From: DUOA01 sp012839095
GTDB taxonomy: Bacteria; Bacillota; Clostridia; Caldicoprobacterales; DTU083
DNA length: 64,000 nucleotides
NCBI GenBank assembly: GCA_050951505.1
Contig: JBMNJE010000001.1
Span: forward strand, 1-64,000
Direction: 5' to 3'
Shown here: piece by piece, positions 40,395 through 49,671 of the stretch
How positions within the stretch are numbered: position 1 is the first letter of the stretch
Layout: each line of letters begins with the position of its first letter
Notes under the pieces: model-generated
Seen by the model: only the letters and a program-made list of their open reading frames with translations
Told to the model about the DNA's origin: nothing
Database searches by the model: none
Program-made: the position numbers and the translations under genes

Positions 40395-41402
40395 TTATTT
40401 GGAGTCAACCTCTGCCATATGAACAATCAGGTCTACAAGCTTGTTGGAATATCCCCATTCGTTGTCATACCAGGCAACCAGCTTTACAAAATTGGGGTTC
40501 AGGGAAATACCTGCACCGGCATCAAATATACAGGTGCGGGAGTCGGTAACAAAGTCGGTGGAAACCACCGCATCCTCGGTGTATCCCATAATGCCCTTCA
40601 GCTCATTTTCAGAAGCCTTCTTCATGGCTTCCTTGATATCGTCATAGGAAGCTTCTTTCTCCAGACGGCAGGTCAGATCCACAACGGACACGTTTATAGT
40701 GGGTACTCGGAAAGACATACCGGTCAGTTTGCCGTTGAGCTCGGGAATAACCTTGCCGACTGCTTTAGCAGCACCGGTTGAAGAGGGGATGATGTTGGCA
40801 GCAGCTGCACGCCCGCCTCTCCAGTCTTTCTTGGAGGGACCGTCAACTGTCTTCTGTGTTGCAGTTGTAGCGTGTACGGTAGTCATCAGACCTTCTACTA
40901 TACCGAAGTTTTCATGAAGGACCTTGGCCAGAGGAGCCAGACAGTTGGTGGTGCAGGATGCATTGGAAACAACATTCATGTCACTGGTATATTTATCCTG
41001 GTTGACGCCCATAACGAACATGGGAGCATCGGCGGAAGGAGCTGATACAACAACTTTTTTGGCACCGCCTTTAAAGTGAGCAGAAGCCTTTTCAGTGGTG
41101 GTAAACACGCCGGTGGATTCTACTATGTACTCTGCTCCGCATTCTTTCCAGGGTATCTCTTCGGGATTCATGGAGGCATATACTGAAACCTCATTGCCAT
41201 TCACAATCAGTTTTCCGTTTTCTATCTTAATATCGCCTTTGAAGGGGCCGTGTACGGAATCATATCGGAGCATATAGGCCATGTAGTCAAGATCGATAAA
41301 GGGATCATTGATGCCCACTACCTGTACCTTGGGGTTGTCCAATGATGCCCGGAATACCAAGCGGCCAATCCGGCCAAAACCGTTAATACCTACTTTTATC
41401 AT
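40395..41402 (-). CDS. gap: Glyceraldehyde-3-phosphate dehydrogenase, type I
   Basis: A 335-residue glycolytic enzyme. The NAD-binding start is KVGINGFGRIGRLVFRASLD; the active-site Cys lies in SNASCTTNCLAPLAKV; the catalytic domain ends ...VAWYDNEWGYSNKLVDL. Full length. AGGAGG precedes ATG 41402. Monocistronic here, without pgk or tpi following. Confidence 0.97.
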   Translation of the reverse strand: MIKVGINGFGRIGRLVFRASLDNPKVQVVGINDPFIDLDYMAYMLRYDSVHGPFKGDIKIENGKLIVNGNEVSVYASMNPEEIPWKECGAEYIVESTGVFTTTEKASAHFKGGAKKVVVSAPSADAPMFVMGVNQDKYTSDMNVVSNASCTTNCLAPLAKVLHENFGIVEGLMTTVHATTATQKTVDGPSKKDWRGGRAAAANIIPSSTGAAKAVGKVIPELNGKLTGMSFRVPTINVSVVDLTCRLEKEASYDDIKEAMKKASENELKGIMGYTEDAVVSTDFVTDSRTCIFDAGAGISLNPNFVKLVAWYDNEWGYSNKLVDLIVHMAEVDSK

Positions 41403-41577
41403 TTGAAATCCTCCTTGTTTCTTTGGAAATTATACATAAGCTATTTTATAATATTTTTACCCTGTTTACAAGCCTGGAAACAAATTTGCAGTGAAATTTG
41501 TTAAAATGTTAACATAGTACAGGCTGCATTCTCTATTAATCTGCCCTTTTTTTACGTCTTTCATCCCGGAGCTAACC

Positions 41578-42501
41578 CTAAAAAAGTCTTTGTGCTATGT
41601 ATGCAACACATGACATGGTAATTGGGCTCAGCAAGGTGGTGGTCATCACAACCTGTGAAGCAAAATCCGGTTCATTACGAAATTCCACTGCCAGAAGAGC
41701 TGTATTTACAGCTGTGGGAACCGAGGAAGAAATCAGCAGCACCTGGGCCGTTATCCCTTCATAGCCAAACAAAAAAATGAGCAGGCCGGCAATGAGAGGG
41801 CCTCCGATTAAACGAAGAAAACCTGCTATGTAGACATCCACGTTTTTGAAGTTCACCTTCACCCGGGACAGCTGTATCCCCAATGTCAAAAGAGCGATGG
41901 ATACAAGCCCATTGCTTATAAATACAGGTGCCGGCCAGAAGAAGAACTTGGTCAAATCCACCTTCAGCCACTTGAAGAGGAAGCCCAAGGTTACTGCGTA
42001 TATAGAAGGTGTTTTCAGCACCTGGAGCAGTGAACCCTTAACTCCCTTATTGCCGCGGTTGGCATTGTAGAGGCCGACGGTATTGGTTGCCAGGTTTTGC
42101 GCCAGCAGAACCATTATCTGAATGGCAACAGCCTGGGGCAGCTGATCAAAGATCAGCATAATAAGAGGCAGTCCCATATTGCCCGAATTATAAAAGGAAA
42201 CTGCATTTTTCATGGCATTGGCCATGGAAGGGCTGCTTTTTCTGAGCCTGGCAATTCCGGTAACAAGCAGTCCCGCTGCCAGTATTACCAGAAAGGTAAA
42301 GCCGATGGCCCCTGCCAGTTCCCTGGTAACCTCGGTTTCAGTTAATTTTACTAAAATCAGGGCAGGAACAAACACATAGATGTTAATTTTAGTAAGGGTA
42401 TATATGTCTAATGGAAACTTCTTACCTATCACATACCCAATCAGTATAATAAGAAAAATTGGCACTATATTGTCAACCAGAATAGCAAAAAACAAATCCA
42501 C
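41578..42501 (-). CDS. AEC-family (auxin efflux carrier-like) transporter
   Basis: A 307-residue membrane protein with about ten helices in two inverted halves, typical of the AEC family, which includes malate/lactate and other organic-acid carriers. It begins FFAILVDNIVPIFLIILIGY. A Gly/Asn-rich central loop FYNSGNMGLPLIMLIFDQLP is the conserved crossover motif. It begins 27 bp after the prfB stop, so it probably shares the prfB transcript. Substrate unknown. Confidence 0.88.
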   Translation of the reverse strand: MDLFFAILVDNIVPIFLIILIGYVIGKKFPLDIYTLTKINIYVFVPALILVKLTETEVTRELAGAIGFTFLVILAAGLLVTGIARLRKSSPSMANAMKNAVSFYNSGNMGLPLIMLIFDQLPQAVAIQIMVLLAQNLATNTVGLYNANRGNKGVKGSLLQVLKTPSIYAVTLGFLFKWLKVDLTKFFFWPAPVFISNGLVSIALLTLGIQLSRVKVNFKNVDVYIAGFLRLIGGPLIAGLLIFLFGYEGITAQVLLISSSVPTAVNTALLAVEFRNEPDFASQVVMTTTLLSPITMSCVAYIAQRLF

Positions 42502-42528
42502 TGAGAAACCCCCGCTGTTTCAATGCCT

Positions 42529-43630
42529 TTAGCCCAGCATCTGCAGATAAGTATTGATGAACAAATCCAGATCCCCGTCCATCACCGCCTGTATATTGCC
42601 GTTTTCAGCATTGGTTCTGTGATCTTTGACCATATTGTAGGGGTGAAAAACATAGGAGCGAATCTGGCTGCCCCACTCGATCTTCTTCATTTCACCCTTC
42701 ATTTCATTAAGCTTTTCCTGCGCTTCCTGTTCCTTTCTCTCCAGAAGCTTGGCTTTCAGCATCTTCATGGCGGTTTCCCGGTTTTGCATCTGAGACCGCT
42801 CATTCTGACACGACACAACGATTCCGGTGGGCAGATGAGTAATCCTGATGGCCGATTCGGTTTTGTTTACATGCTGTCCTCCTGCGCCGCTGGATCTGTA
42901 GGTATCCACCCTTAATTCATCCGGCCGGATCTCGATGTCAGTATCATCCTCCAGCTCCGGCATGACATCGAGGGATGCAAAGGAGGTATGCCTTCTGCCT
43001 GAGGAATCAAAGGGCGAAATACGAACCAGCCTGTGAACTCCCTTTTCCGCCTTCAGGTAGCCGTAGGCGTTTTCCCCGATAACATGCAGAGTTGCATTCT
43101 TAACGCCGGCTTCCTCTCCGGGCAGAAAGTCCAGCGTCTTCACTTCATAGCCGTTATTCTCGCACCAACGGGTATACATGCGAAGCAGCATGGAAGCCCA
43201 GTCCATAGCCTCCGTTCCGCCTGCACCTGCATGGATGGAAATAATTGCATTATGGGAATCATAGGGGCCCTTAAGCAGAGTGGCCAGACGCATGCGTTCT
43301 GTTTCCTTCACCAGGCTGCCCAGAGCTTCTTCAACCTCGCCTATAACAGACGAGTCATTCATCTCATTTCCCAATTCAATAAGTACCTGGATATCCTCCG
43401 ATTCCCCCCATGCCTTCTGCCAGGAATTAATCTTGCTTTTCAGAATTTTTATTTCACGGTTAACCTGCTGCGACCGCTCCAGATCATTCCAAAAATCCGG
43501 AGCATTCATCTGCTCTTCCAATTCCTTTATTCTTGCCTTAAGCCCGGCAAGGTCAAAGTGAATCACCTATCTTTGTAAGTGTTTCCTGGACTTCCTGCAG
43601 TCTCTGACCTGCCTGCTCCAGTTCAATCAT
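42529..43630 (-). CDS. prfB: Peptide chain release factor 2 with programmed +1 frameshift
   Basis: RF2 recognises UAA and UGA stop codons. Translation starts at ATG 43630 (MIELEQAGQRLQEVQETL...), runs 25 codons to an in-frame TGA at 43555-43553, and must shift +1 to continue as DLAGLKARIKELEEQMN. The main frame ends at 42529, giving about 370 residues. The body contains the GGQ catalytic motif (SSGAGGQHVNKTESA) and the SPF-type codon-recognition motif (VRISPFDSSGRRHTSF). It follows secA closely, as in most Firmicutes. Confidence 0.96.
43550..43572 (-). promoter_or_regulatory. prfB +1 programmed frameshift site
   Basis: The minus strand reads AGGTGATTCACTTTGAC. The slip codon CTT (43558-43556) is followed by the stop TGA and C. 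An SD-like AGGTGA precedes it. This is the autoregulatory site by which low RF2 allows frameshifting. The SD-like element is a variant of the usual AGGGGG, with a 4-nt distance to CTT. Confidence 0.9.
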
Positions 43631-43664
43631 CCCAATCACACCTTTCATATTGCTGCAGGCCTCA

Positions 43665-46343
43665 TCAGGCCCCGCAGCATCGCTTATATTTTAATCCGCT
43701 TCCGCATGGGCAGGGATCATTTCTTCCCACCTTGGCTCCCTTTACAACCGGTTTTTTAGGCTGGCTGCCATGGCTGGCCTCCAGGGGTTCAGCCACCTTC
43801 TCCCGTTTGGGCATATTGCTCTGCACCCTTACATGATAAAGCAGGGAGACAACCTCTTCCTGGATGCTTCTTACCATATCCTGGAACATCTCGTAACCTT
43901 CAAACTTGTATTCCATGACCGGATCCCGCTGACCGTAAGCTCTCAGGCCTATACCCTGACGAAGCTGATCCATGGCGTCTATATGATCCATCCATTTGCG
44001 ATCCACCACCTTGAGGGTAATCACCCGTTCGGCTTCCCGCATGGGCTCCTCGCCGTTTAGCTCTTCCTGTTTCCTGTAGGCCTCTCTGGCAGCTTCCAGC
44101 AGTCTGTCCCTAAGCAGGGGCTGGGTGATGCTATGAATATCCATTTCCTCTATATTCACAGAATTCGGAGGAATACAGATTTTTTCCAGGTAGGTCATCA
44201 AACCCTTCCAGTCCCACTCGTCCACGTGGGTGTTTTCTCCCAGGTATATTCCCATGGCGGTATCGATTATGGTTTCCACCATATCCATGATGCTGTCCCG
44301 CAGGTTTTGCCCTTCCAGCACGCTGCGGCGCTGGGAGTAGATAACTTCGCGCTGGGCATTCATTACGTCATCATACTGCAGTACGTGCTTCCGGATATTG
44401 AAGTTGTTGCCCTCCACTCTTTTTTGCGCCTGCTCTATCTGCCCGGACAGGAGCCTGTGCTCTATTGGCTGATCTTCCTCCATTCCCAGGGTGGAAACAA
44501 TGCTCTTAATCCGATCTGAACCAAAGAGCCGCATGAGATCGTCTTCCAGGGAAATATAAAATCGGGAGGAACCGGGATCTCCCTGGCGGCCGGCTCGTCC
44601 TCTCAGCTGGTTGTCAATGCGCCTGCTTTCATGGCGCTCGGTTCCTATAATATGCAGACCTCCCAGCTCGACAACCTTTTGATGCTCCTTCCTGGTTTCC
44701 TGCTCATATTTGCTGAACAGTTCCTTATAAATCCGCCTGGCCTCCTGAAGATCCGGATCATCCGTTTCATCAAATCCGGTTACTGCACTTAAGATTTCAT
44801 CGGAATATCCCTGGCGGCGCATTTCCTTTTTAGCTAAAAACTCCGGGTTACCACCCAAAATAATATCCGTACCCCGGCCTGCCATATTAGTGGCTATGGT
44901 TACCGCCTTGTACTTACCGGCCTGGGCAACGATTTCCGCTTCCTTATCATGATGTTTGGCATTCAGGACTTCATGGGGGATGCCCCGTCTTTTCAGCATG
45001 TCGCTCAGCATTTCAGATACTTCTATGGATATGGTGCCAACCAGTATGGGCTGGCCGATGGTATGACGCTGGACAATTTCATTTACCACTGCATTGAATT
45101 TGCCCTTCCTCGTCATGTAGATGACATCGTTGAAATCTTTCCGTATCATGGGCATGTTTGTGGGAATCTCCACAACATCCAGGCCATAAATGGATTTGAA
45201 TTCATCCTCTTCGGTTTTGGCTGTGCCCGTCATGCCGGAAAGCTTGGCATACATCCGAAAATAGTTCTGAAAGGTGATGGTGGCCAGAGTCTTGCTTTCC
45301 CGCTGCACTTTGACATTTTCCTTGGCTTCAATGGCCTGGTGCAATCCGTCGCTGTATCTGCGGCCCAGCATCAGCCGGCCGGTAAACTCATCCACAATGA
45401 TTACCTCGTCGTCTTTTACCACGTAATCCCTGTCTCTTTTCATCAGATTATGGGCCTTAAGGGCCTGGTTGATGTGGTGAGCCAGCTCAGAGTTTTCAGG
45501 ATCAGCAAGGTTCTCCACAGAAAAATACTGCTCGGCTTTTGAGACGCCTTCCTCAGTGAGGTTGACCGTTCTGGCCTTTTCATCCATCTCAAAATCCTGT
45601 TCATTTTTCAGCCGCACCACAAAGCGGTCCACCCGGAAATACATATCGGTGGATTTATCACCTGCACCGGATATGATAAGGGGTGTACGGGCCTCATCAA
45701 TGAGGATGGAGTCGACCTCGTCCACAATGGCGAAGCTTAGTTCCCTCTGCACCATCTCTTCCTTGTAGATGACCATGTTATCCCGCAGATAATCAAAGCC
45801 GAATTCGTTATTTGTACCATAAGTAATATCGGCTGCATAGCCTGCCCGCCGTTCAGCCGGCTTCAGGCCATGCACTATCAGCCCTACGGACAAACCCAGA
45901 AAACGATATATCTTTCCCATCCATTCACTGTCTCTGCGGGCAAGATAATCATTGACCGTTACAATGTGAACGCCTTTGCCGGTCAGGGCATTAAGATAAG
46001 CCGGCAGTGTTGCTGCCAGGGTCTTTCCTTCACCGGTTTTCATTTCAGCAATCCTGCCCTGGTGAAGCACAATTCCTCCCAGCAGCTGAACATTGAAATG
46101 ACGCATCCCCAAAACCCGCACAGAGGCTTCCCTTACGACGGCAAAAGCTTCCGGAAGCAGCTCCTCCAAAGTTTCACCTGCTGCATAACGGTTTTTAAAT
46201 TCCGTAGTTTTCTCCTTTAATTCCCTGTCGCTTAACTTTTTCATTGAAGGCTCCAAAGCCTCAATCTGGTCGACCGTCTTGCTGAGACGCTTGATTTCAC
46301 GCTCGTTGCTGTCGCCCAGCAGCCTTCTAATAAGACCTGCCAT
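43665..46343 (-). CDS. secA: Preprotein translocase ATPase SecA
   Basis: An 892-residue motor of the Sec pathway. It has helicase-like motor domains (Walker A MKTGEGKTLAATLPAYLNAL near residue 100; Walker B AIVDEVDSILIDEARTPL; GRAGRQGDPGSSRFYISLED), the preprotein cross-linking domain, a helical scaffold and a C-terminal zinc motif (DPCPCGSGLKYKRCC). Full length. It follows hpf and precedes prfB. Confidence 0.98.
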   Translation of the reverse strand: MAGLIRRLLGDSNEREIKRLSKTVDQIEALEPSMKKLSDRELKEKTTEFKNRYAAGETLEELLPEAFAVVREASVRVLGMRHFNVQLLGGIVLHQGRIAEMKTGEGKTLAATLPAYLNALTGKGVHIVTVNDYLARRDSEWMGKIYRFLGLSVGLIVHGLKPAERRAGYAADITYGTNNEFGFDYLRDNMVIYKEEMVQRELSFAIVDEVDSILIDEARTPLIISGAGDKSTDMYFRVDRFVVRLKNEQDFEMDEKARTVNLTEEGVSKAEQYFSVENLADPENSELAHHINQALKAHNLMKRDRDYVVKDDEVIIVDEFTGRLMLGRRYSDGLHQAIEAKENVKVQRESKTLATITFQNYFRMYAKLSGMTGTAKTEEDEFKSIYGLDVVEIPTNMPMIRKDFNDVIYMTRKGKFNAVVNEIVQRHTIGQPILVGTISIEVSEMLSDMLKRRGIPHEVLNAKHHDKEAEIVAQAGKYKAVTIATNMAGRGTDIILGGNPEFLAKKEMRRQGYSDEILSAVTGFDETDDPDLQEARRIYKELFSKYEQETRKEHQKVVELGGLHIIGTERHESRRIDNQLRGRAGRQGDPGSSRFYISLEDDLMRLFGSDRIKSIVSTLGMEEDQPIEHRLLSGQIEQAQKRVEGNNFNIRKHVLQYDDVMNAQREVIYSQRRSVLEGQNLRDSIMDMVETIIDTAMGIYLGENTHVDEWDWKGLMTYLEKICIPPNSVNIEEMDIHSITQPLLRDRLLEAAREAYRKQEELNGEEPMREAERVITLKVVDRKWMDHIDAMDQLRQGIGLRAYGQRDPVMEYKFEGYEMFQDMVRSIQEEVVSLLYHVRVQSNMPKREKVAEPLEASHGSQPKKPVVKGAKVGRNDPCPCGSGLKYKRCCGA

Positions 46344-46430
46344 CGTCTCTTCACCCCGGCTTTCAATTTCATTGTTTCATTTTAACACGTAACCGGCTGT
46401 GTTACAAGGAGCAGGCCAAAAACAGCCGGC

Positions 46431-46453
46431 AAAAAGGGGAGCTTTCGCTCCCC
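46431..46453 (-). terminator. Terminator of hpf
   Basis: On the minus strand GGGGAGC-GAAA-GCTCCCC is followed by TTTTT, a compact strong hairpin between hpf and secA. Confidence 0.9.
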
Positions 46454-46506
46454 GCCTATCTATTTCATTTTCCCTGTATTCAATGGGTTTAAGTACATTT
46501 AATTTC

Positions 46507-47049
46507 TTACTCGTATTCCGGTTCGATGAGGCCGTATCTGCCATCCCGTCGTTTGTAAACCACATTTACCTCTTCCGTTTCCGCATTGGAAAATACAAAG
46601 AAGCTGTGCCCCAAAAGGTCCATCTGCATCAAGGCTTCCTCAACTGACATGGGTTTGATGGCGAAGCGTTTGGTTCTGACTACCTGCAGATCCTCTTCTT
46701 TCTCATTCCGGTACACATCATCGCTAAAAAGCAGCTTTTCATCAACAAATGCACCTGTGCGGAAATTGCGGGCCAGCTTGGTCCGGTATTTATGGATCTG
46801 GTGCTCCAGTTTGTCCAGCACCCTGTCGATGGAGCCATACATGTTGTCAGTGGATTCTTCCGCCCGAATTAAAACACCGTTGAAAGGAATTGTAACCTCC
46901 ACTATGTGTCGGTTTTTTTCAACGGATAATGTTACCTGGGCTTCCGTTCCCGGCTTGAAATAGCGCTTGAGCTTGCCAACCTTCTTGTTGATTTGCGTCC
47001 GCAAAGAATCAGTGATCTCCACGTTCTTCCCGCTGATAATAATATTCAT
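46507..47049 (-). CDS. hpf: Long-form ribosome hibernation promoting factor
   Basis: A 180-residue protein. The N-terminal ~100 residues are the ribosome-binding RaiA/HPF domain (MNIIISGKNVEITDSLRTQI ...). The C-terminal part (VVRTKRFAIKPMSVEEALMQ, then MDLLGHSFFVFSNAETEEVN) is the dimerisation domain that forms 100S ribosome dimers. ATG 47049 is chosen because AAGGAG lies 8 nt upstream. Terminated before secA. Confidence 0.94.
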   Translation of the reverse strand: MNIIISGKNVEITDSLRTQINKKVGKLKRYFKPGTEAQVTLSVEKNRHIVEVTIPFNGVLIRAEESTDNMYGSIDRVLDKLEHQIHKYRTKLARNFRTGAFVDEKLLFSDDVYRNEKEEDLQVVRTKRFAIKPMSVEEALMQMDLLGHSFFVFSNAETEEVNVVYKRRDGRYGLIEPEYE

Positions 47050-47335
47050 TCGGTCAGCTCCTTTCACATATCCATTATACTTATTTTATTTCTGTTTCAT
47101 TTCTGAAATTCCTTTATGATATGGATACGACTGGTATTTTCTTATTAAATTTTTACCCTTCCTGGCTTTTTTTAAACATCCTTCAGCATTTTCATTGCAG
47201 AATCATACAAAATTCCAAAATTACGTCAATATTTGTCACAATATGAAGCATTCTGGATTATTACCACTACTTTTGTAGAAATCCACAAATCTTCATAAAA
47301 ATATGTCAGAATAGGGGTATGAGAGGAGGGAACCA

Positions 47336-47503
47336 ATGGATGCAGCAAAGTTGCAATCAATCATTGAAGAAAAACGCAGGGAGCTGAATTCACTAGTTGA
47401 ATCCGATCTCTCAGACCTCTGCAAGGATGAAGTCCTGAGAATAAGCACTGAGCTGGATGCTTTAATTGCCAGCTACATCAGACTGCGGAAGGATGATGAA
47501 TAA
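47336..47503 (+). CDS. Spo0E-like small phosphatase family protein
   Basis: A 55-residue protein with an AGGAGG 8 nt before ATG. It begins MDAAKLQSIIEEKRRELNSL, and its second helix, DEVLRISTELDALIASYIRL, holds the Ser-x-Glu-Leu-Asp core of Spo0E proteins. The predicted fold is a two-helix hairpin. It would dephosphorylate a response regulator such as Spo0A-P. It lies divergent to hpf and convergent with the next gene. A second copy-like gene is at 6402. Confidence 0.8.
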   Translation: MDAAKLQSIIEEKRRELNSLVESDLSDLCKDEVLRISTELDALIASYIRLRKDDE

Positions 47504-47508
47504 GATTG

Positions 47509-48093
47509 CTACCTGATGGGATAAAACCTGATTTTCATTTCCTCATTGGCATTCTCAAACTCTTCCTCTGTCAAGATGCCATGTTCTTCAACCAACCAGC
47601 TGTAACCCGATTTACTCATCTTCAGGAAGGAGTACATGTGCTCATCGACGGATTCATGCATCATATAGATTAAGGCGGTTCCATCTTCCATATGATAGGT
47701 TCTCTCACTTAGATGCAGGCCTGTATGCCTGAAGGGAAGAGCAGCCGCCTCCCACTTCTCATCCGATGCAACTGACATATCAGCCGCACTAAGATTATGC
47801 CTTCTCATTTCCGCCTGATAGCCTGACAGGTCCAGTTTTCCTTCCATGCGCTTCACAAATACCAGTCCCGCTCTCTCTGCCACCAGGGGAACCTGATAAC
47901 CTATGGTGAATCTGAAGTGCGAATATGCAGCAAAGATTATAACCACAGTTACCAATACAGCAGCCGCAAGCCTTAAGGCTGTGAACTTCTTATTATCCTT
48001 TTTCAGGTTTATAGAGACCTTAATGTTGTATACAAACCAGGGTATCAACATAACAACAGTCAGAATAGTATACACAATTATCGCCGTTCGCAT
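47509..48093 (-). CDS. Two-helix membrane protein of unknown function
   Basis: A 194-residue protein with two N-terminal transmembrane helices (residues about 3-23 and 43-62) and a soluble domain of about 130 residues. Near its end HGILTEEEFENANEEM resembles short-C-terminal SHOCT-like helices (GxxTxEEFexxK). It lies 11 bp after the ABC ATPase gene and is probably its cotranscribed last gene. Function unknown. Confidence 0.65.
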   Translation of the reverse strand: MRTAIIVYTILTVVMLIPWFVYNIKVSINLKKDNKKFTALRLAAAVLVTVVIIFAAYSHFRFTIGYQVPLVAERAGLVFVKRMEGKLDLSGYQAEMRRHNLSAADMSVASDEKWEAAALPFRHTGLHLSERTYHMEDGTALIYMMHESVDEHMYSFLKMSKSGYSWLVEEHGILTEEEFENANEEMKIRFYPIR

Positions 48094-48104
48094 GACTGAC
48101 CTCC

Positions 48105-48824
48105 TTACAGCACCTTACTCAGAAAGGATTGGGTGCGCTCGTTTTTCGGATTGCCAAAAAGCTCCTCCGGTGTGTTTTCCTCCACAATCATGCCTTCATC
48201 CATAAACAGTATCCGGTCTCCCACTTCCCGGGCAAAGCCCATTTCATGGGTGACCACTACCATGGTTATTCCTTCCAGAGCCAATTGTTTCATGGCACTT
48301 AAAACCTCACCCACCATTTCCGGATCCAAGGCGGAAGTGGGCTCATCAAAGAGCATAATCTCCGGATCCATAGCCAGGGCTCTGGCGATGGCAACCCGCT
48401 GTTTCTGTCCTCCGGACAGCTTGTTGGGATATTCATTGTCCTTGTCGTACAGCCCCACCTTCCGAAGAAGAGAAACAGCCTTTTCCCTTGCCTCTTCCTT
48501 TTTCATTCCCTTAAGCTTTATGGGAGCCAGGGTTATGTTTTCCATCACGGTCATATGAGGAAAGAGATTGAACTGCTGAAACACCATTCCCGTCTTCTGG
48601 CGCAGCTTATTGATATTGTCCCTGTGCTCGGTGAGTGAAACACCATCTATGAATACCTCGCCCCGGGTAGGCTCCTCCAGCAGGTTGAGGCAGCGCAGAA
48701 AAGTGCTCTTGCCGGAACCGCTGGGCCCTATAATGCAAACCACTTCACCCTTGTGGATTTCATTGTTGATGCCTCTTAAGACCTCAAGGCTGCCAAATGA
48801 CTTGTATAAATCAACTACCTTAAT
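48105..48824 (-). CDS. Polar amino-acid ABC transporter ATP-binding protein
   Basis: A 239-residue ABC ATPase. It has Walker A IGPSGSGKSTFLRCLNLLEE, Q-loop KTGMVFQQFNLFPHMTV, signature LSGGQKQRVAIARALAMDP, Walker B IMLFDEPTSALDP and switch His VVVTHEMGFAREV. The GTG at 48824 is the likely start: GGAGGA is 9 nt upstream and the codon overlaps the permease stop. GlnQ/ArtM-type; substrate probably a polar amino acid or cystine. Confidence 0.93.
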   Translation of the reverse strand: MKVVDLYKSFGSLEVLRGINNEIHKGEVVCIIGPSGSGKSTFLRCLNLLEEPTRGEVFIDGVSLTEHRDNINKLRQKTGMVFQQFNLFPHMTVMENITLAPIKLKGMKKEEAREKAVSLLRKVGLYDKDNEYPNKLSGGQKQRVAIARALAMDPEIMLFDEPTSALDPEMVGEVLSAMKQLALEGITMVVVTHEMGFAREVGDRILFMDEGMIVEENTPEELFGNPKNERTQSFLSKVL

Positions 48825-49527
48825 CACTCTTGCGCATCCTCCTTTCCAGTTTGCCAAGCAGTGCAGTCATGGATATGGTGATGTAATAGTAGATCAGGGC
48901 TATGACCAAATAAGGGGTATAATTGGAAAAGGTACGGGCCCTGACAATATCTGCCCCCCGCATCAGGTCCTCCAGTCCTATAAAGCCGGCAATGGCGGTT
49001 TCCTTCCACAGGGATATGACCTCATTGCCCATCCCTGGCAAAATGTTTTTTATTGCCTGGGGTATGACTATATAGAACATGGCCTGGGCATAGGAAAGCC
49101 CCAGGGACCGGGCAGCCTCCATCTGTCCCTTATCAACTGCCTGGATGCCTGCACGGATAAGCTCCGCCACGTAAGCCCCGCTGTTGATGCCAAAGGCTAT
49201 GGATGCAACCGTAACCTTGGGCAGGCTGGTGGTGGCAAAGATAGCAAAGTATATAATAAGCAGCTGCACCACTACTGGGGTGCCTCTGATAATGTCTATA
49301 TATTTGGTTGCAATGAAATTCAGCAGCCTGTTGTTGGTAAGCCTGGCCAGTGCAAGCATCAGACCTATGCATCCGCCTATCAGGGCTGCATAAAATGTCA
49401 GCTGAAGGGAGATGCCCAGTCCCTTCACAAAATACAAGTATCTGTCCTCACGGATCAGATTGAAAAATATCTCATCAGACAGTTTGGCAATCCATTCCAT
49501 TATAACTGTCATCTTACTCAACTCCAA
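48820..49527 (-). CDS. Polar amino-acid ABC transporter permease
   Basis: A 235-residue His/Glu/Gln/Arg/opine-type (HEQRo) permease with about five membrane helices. The coupling-loop EAA motif is seen as QMEAARSLGLSYAQAMFYIV, followed by the conserved IPQAIKNILPGMGNEVISL. The helix FVKGLGISLQLTFYAALIGG opens the transmembrane domain. A later start (MTVIMEWIAK) is possible. It follows the binding-protein gene after a stem-loop. Confidence 0.92.
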   Translation of the reverse strand: MELSKMTVIMEWIAKLSDEIFFNLIREDRYLYFVKGLGISLQLTFYAALIGGCIGLMLALARLTNNRLLNFIATKYIDIIRGTPVVVQLLIIYFAIFATTSLPKVTVASIAFGINSGAYVAELIRAGIQAVDKGQMEAARSLGLSYAQAMFYIVIPQAIKNILPGMGNEVISLWKETAIAGFIGLEDLMRGADIVRARTFSNYTPYLVIALIYYYITISMTALLGKLERRMRKSD

Positions 49528-49604
49528 TCGGAAGAATATTCAGGTTTTGTACCTGCCCGGACCCTGACAATGAAAAGCAGGATTCTTTTTAAGATCCTAT
49601 CAAC

Positions 49605-49640
49605 AAAGAAAGCCAGCATCAAACCCTCTGCTGGCTTTTT
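49605..49640 (-). terminator. Intercistronic stem-loop of the ABC transporter operon
   Basis: AAAGCCAGCA...TGCTGGCTTT between the binding-protein gene and the permease gene. On the minus strand it is followed by CTTTGTTG, a weak terminator. Such partial terminators or RNA-stabilising loops commonly give higher expression of the binding protein than of the membrane subunits. Confidence 0.7.
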
Positions 49641-49671
49641 AAAGCCTGAATCCAAGCGGTCGATGGATGGC

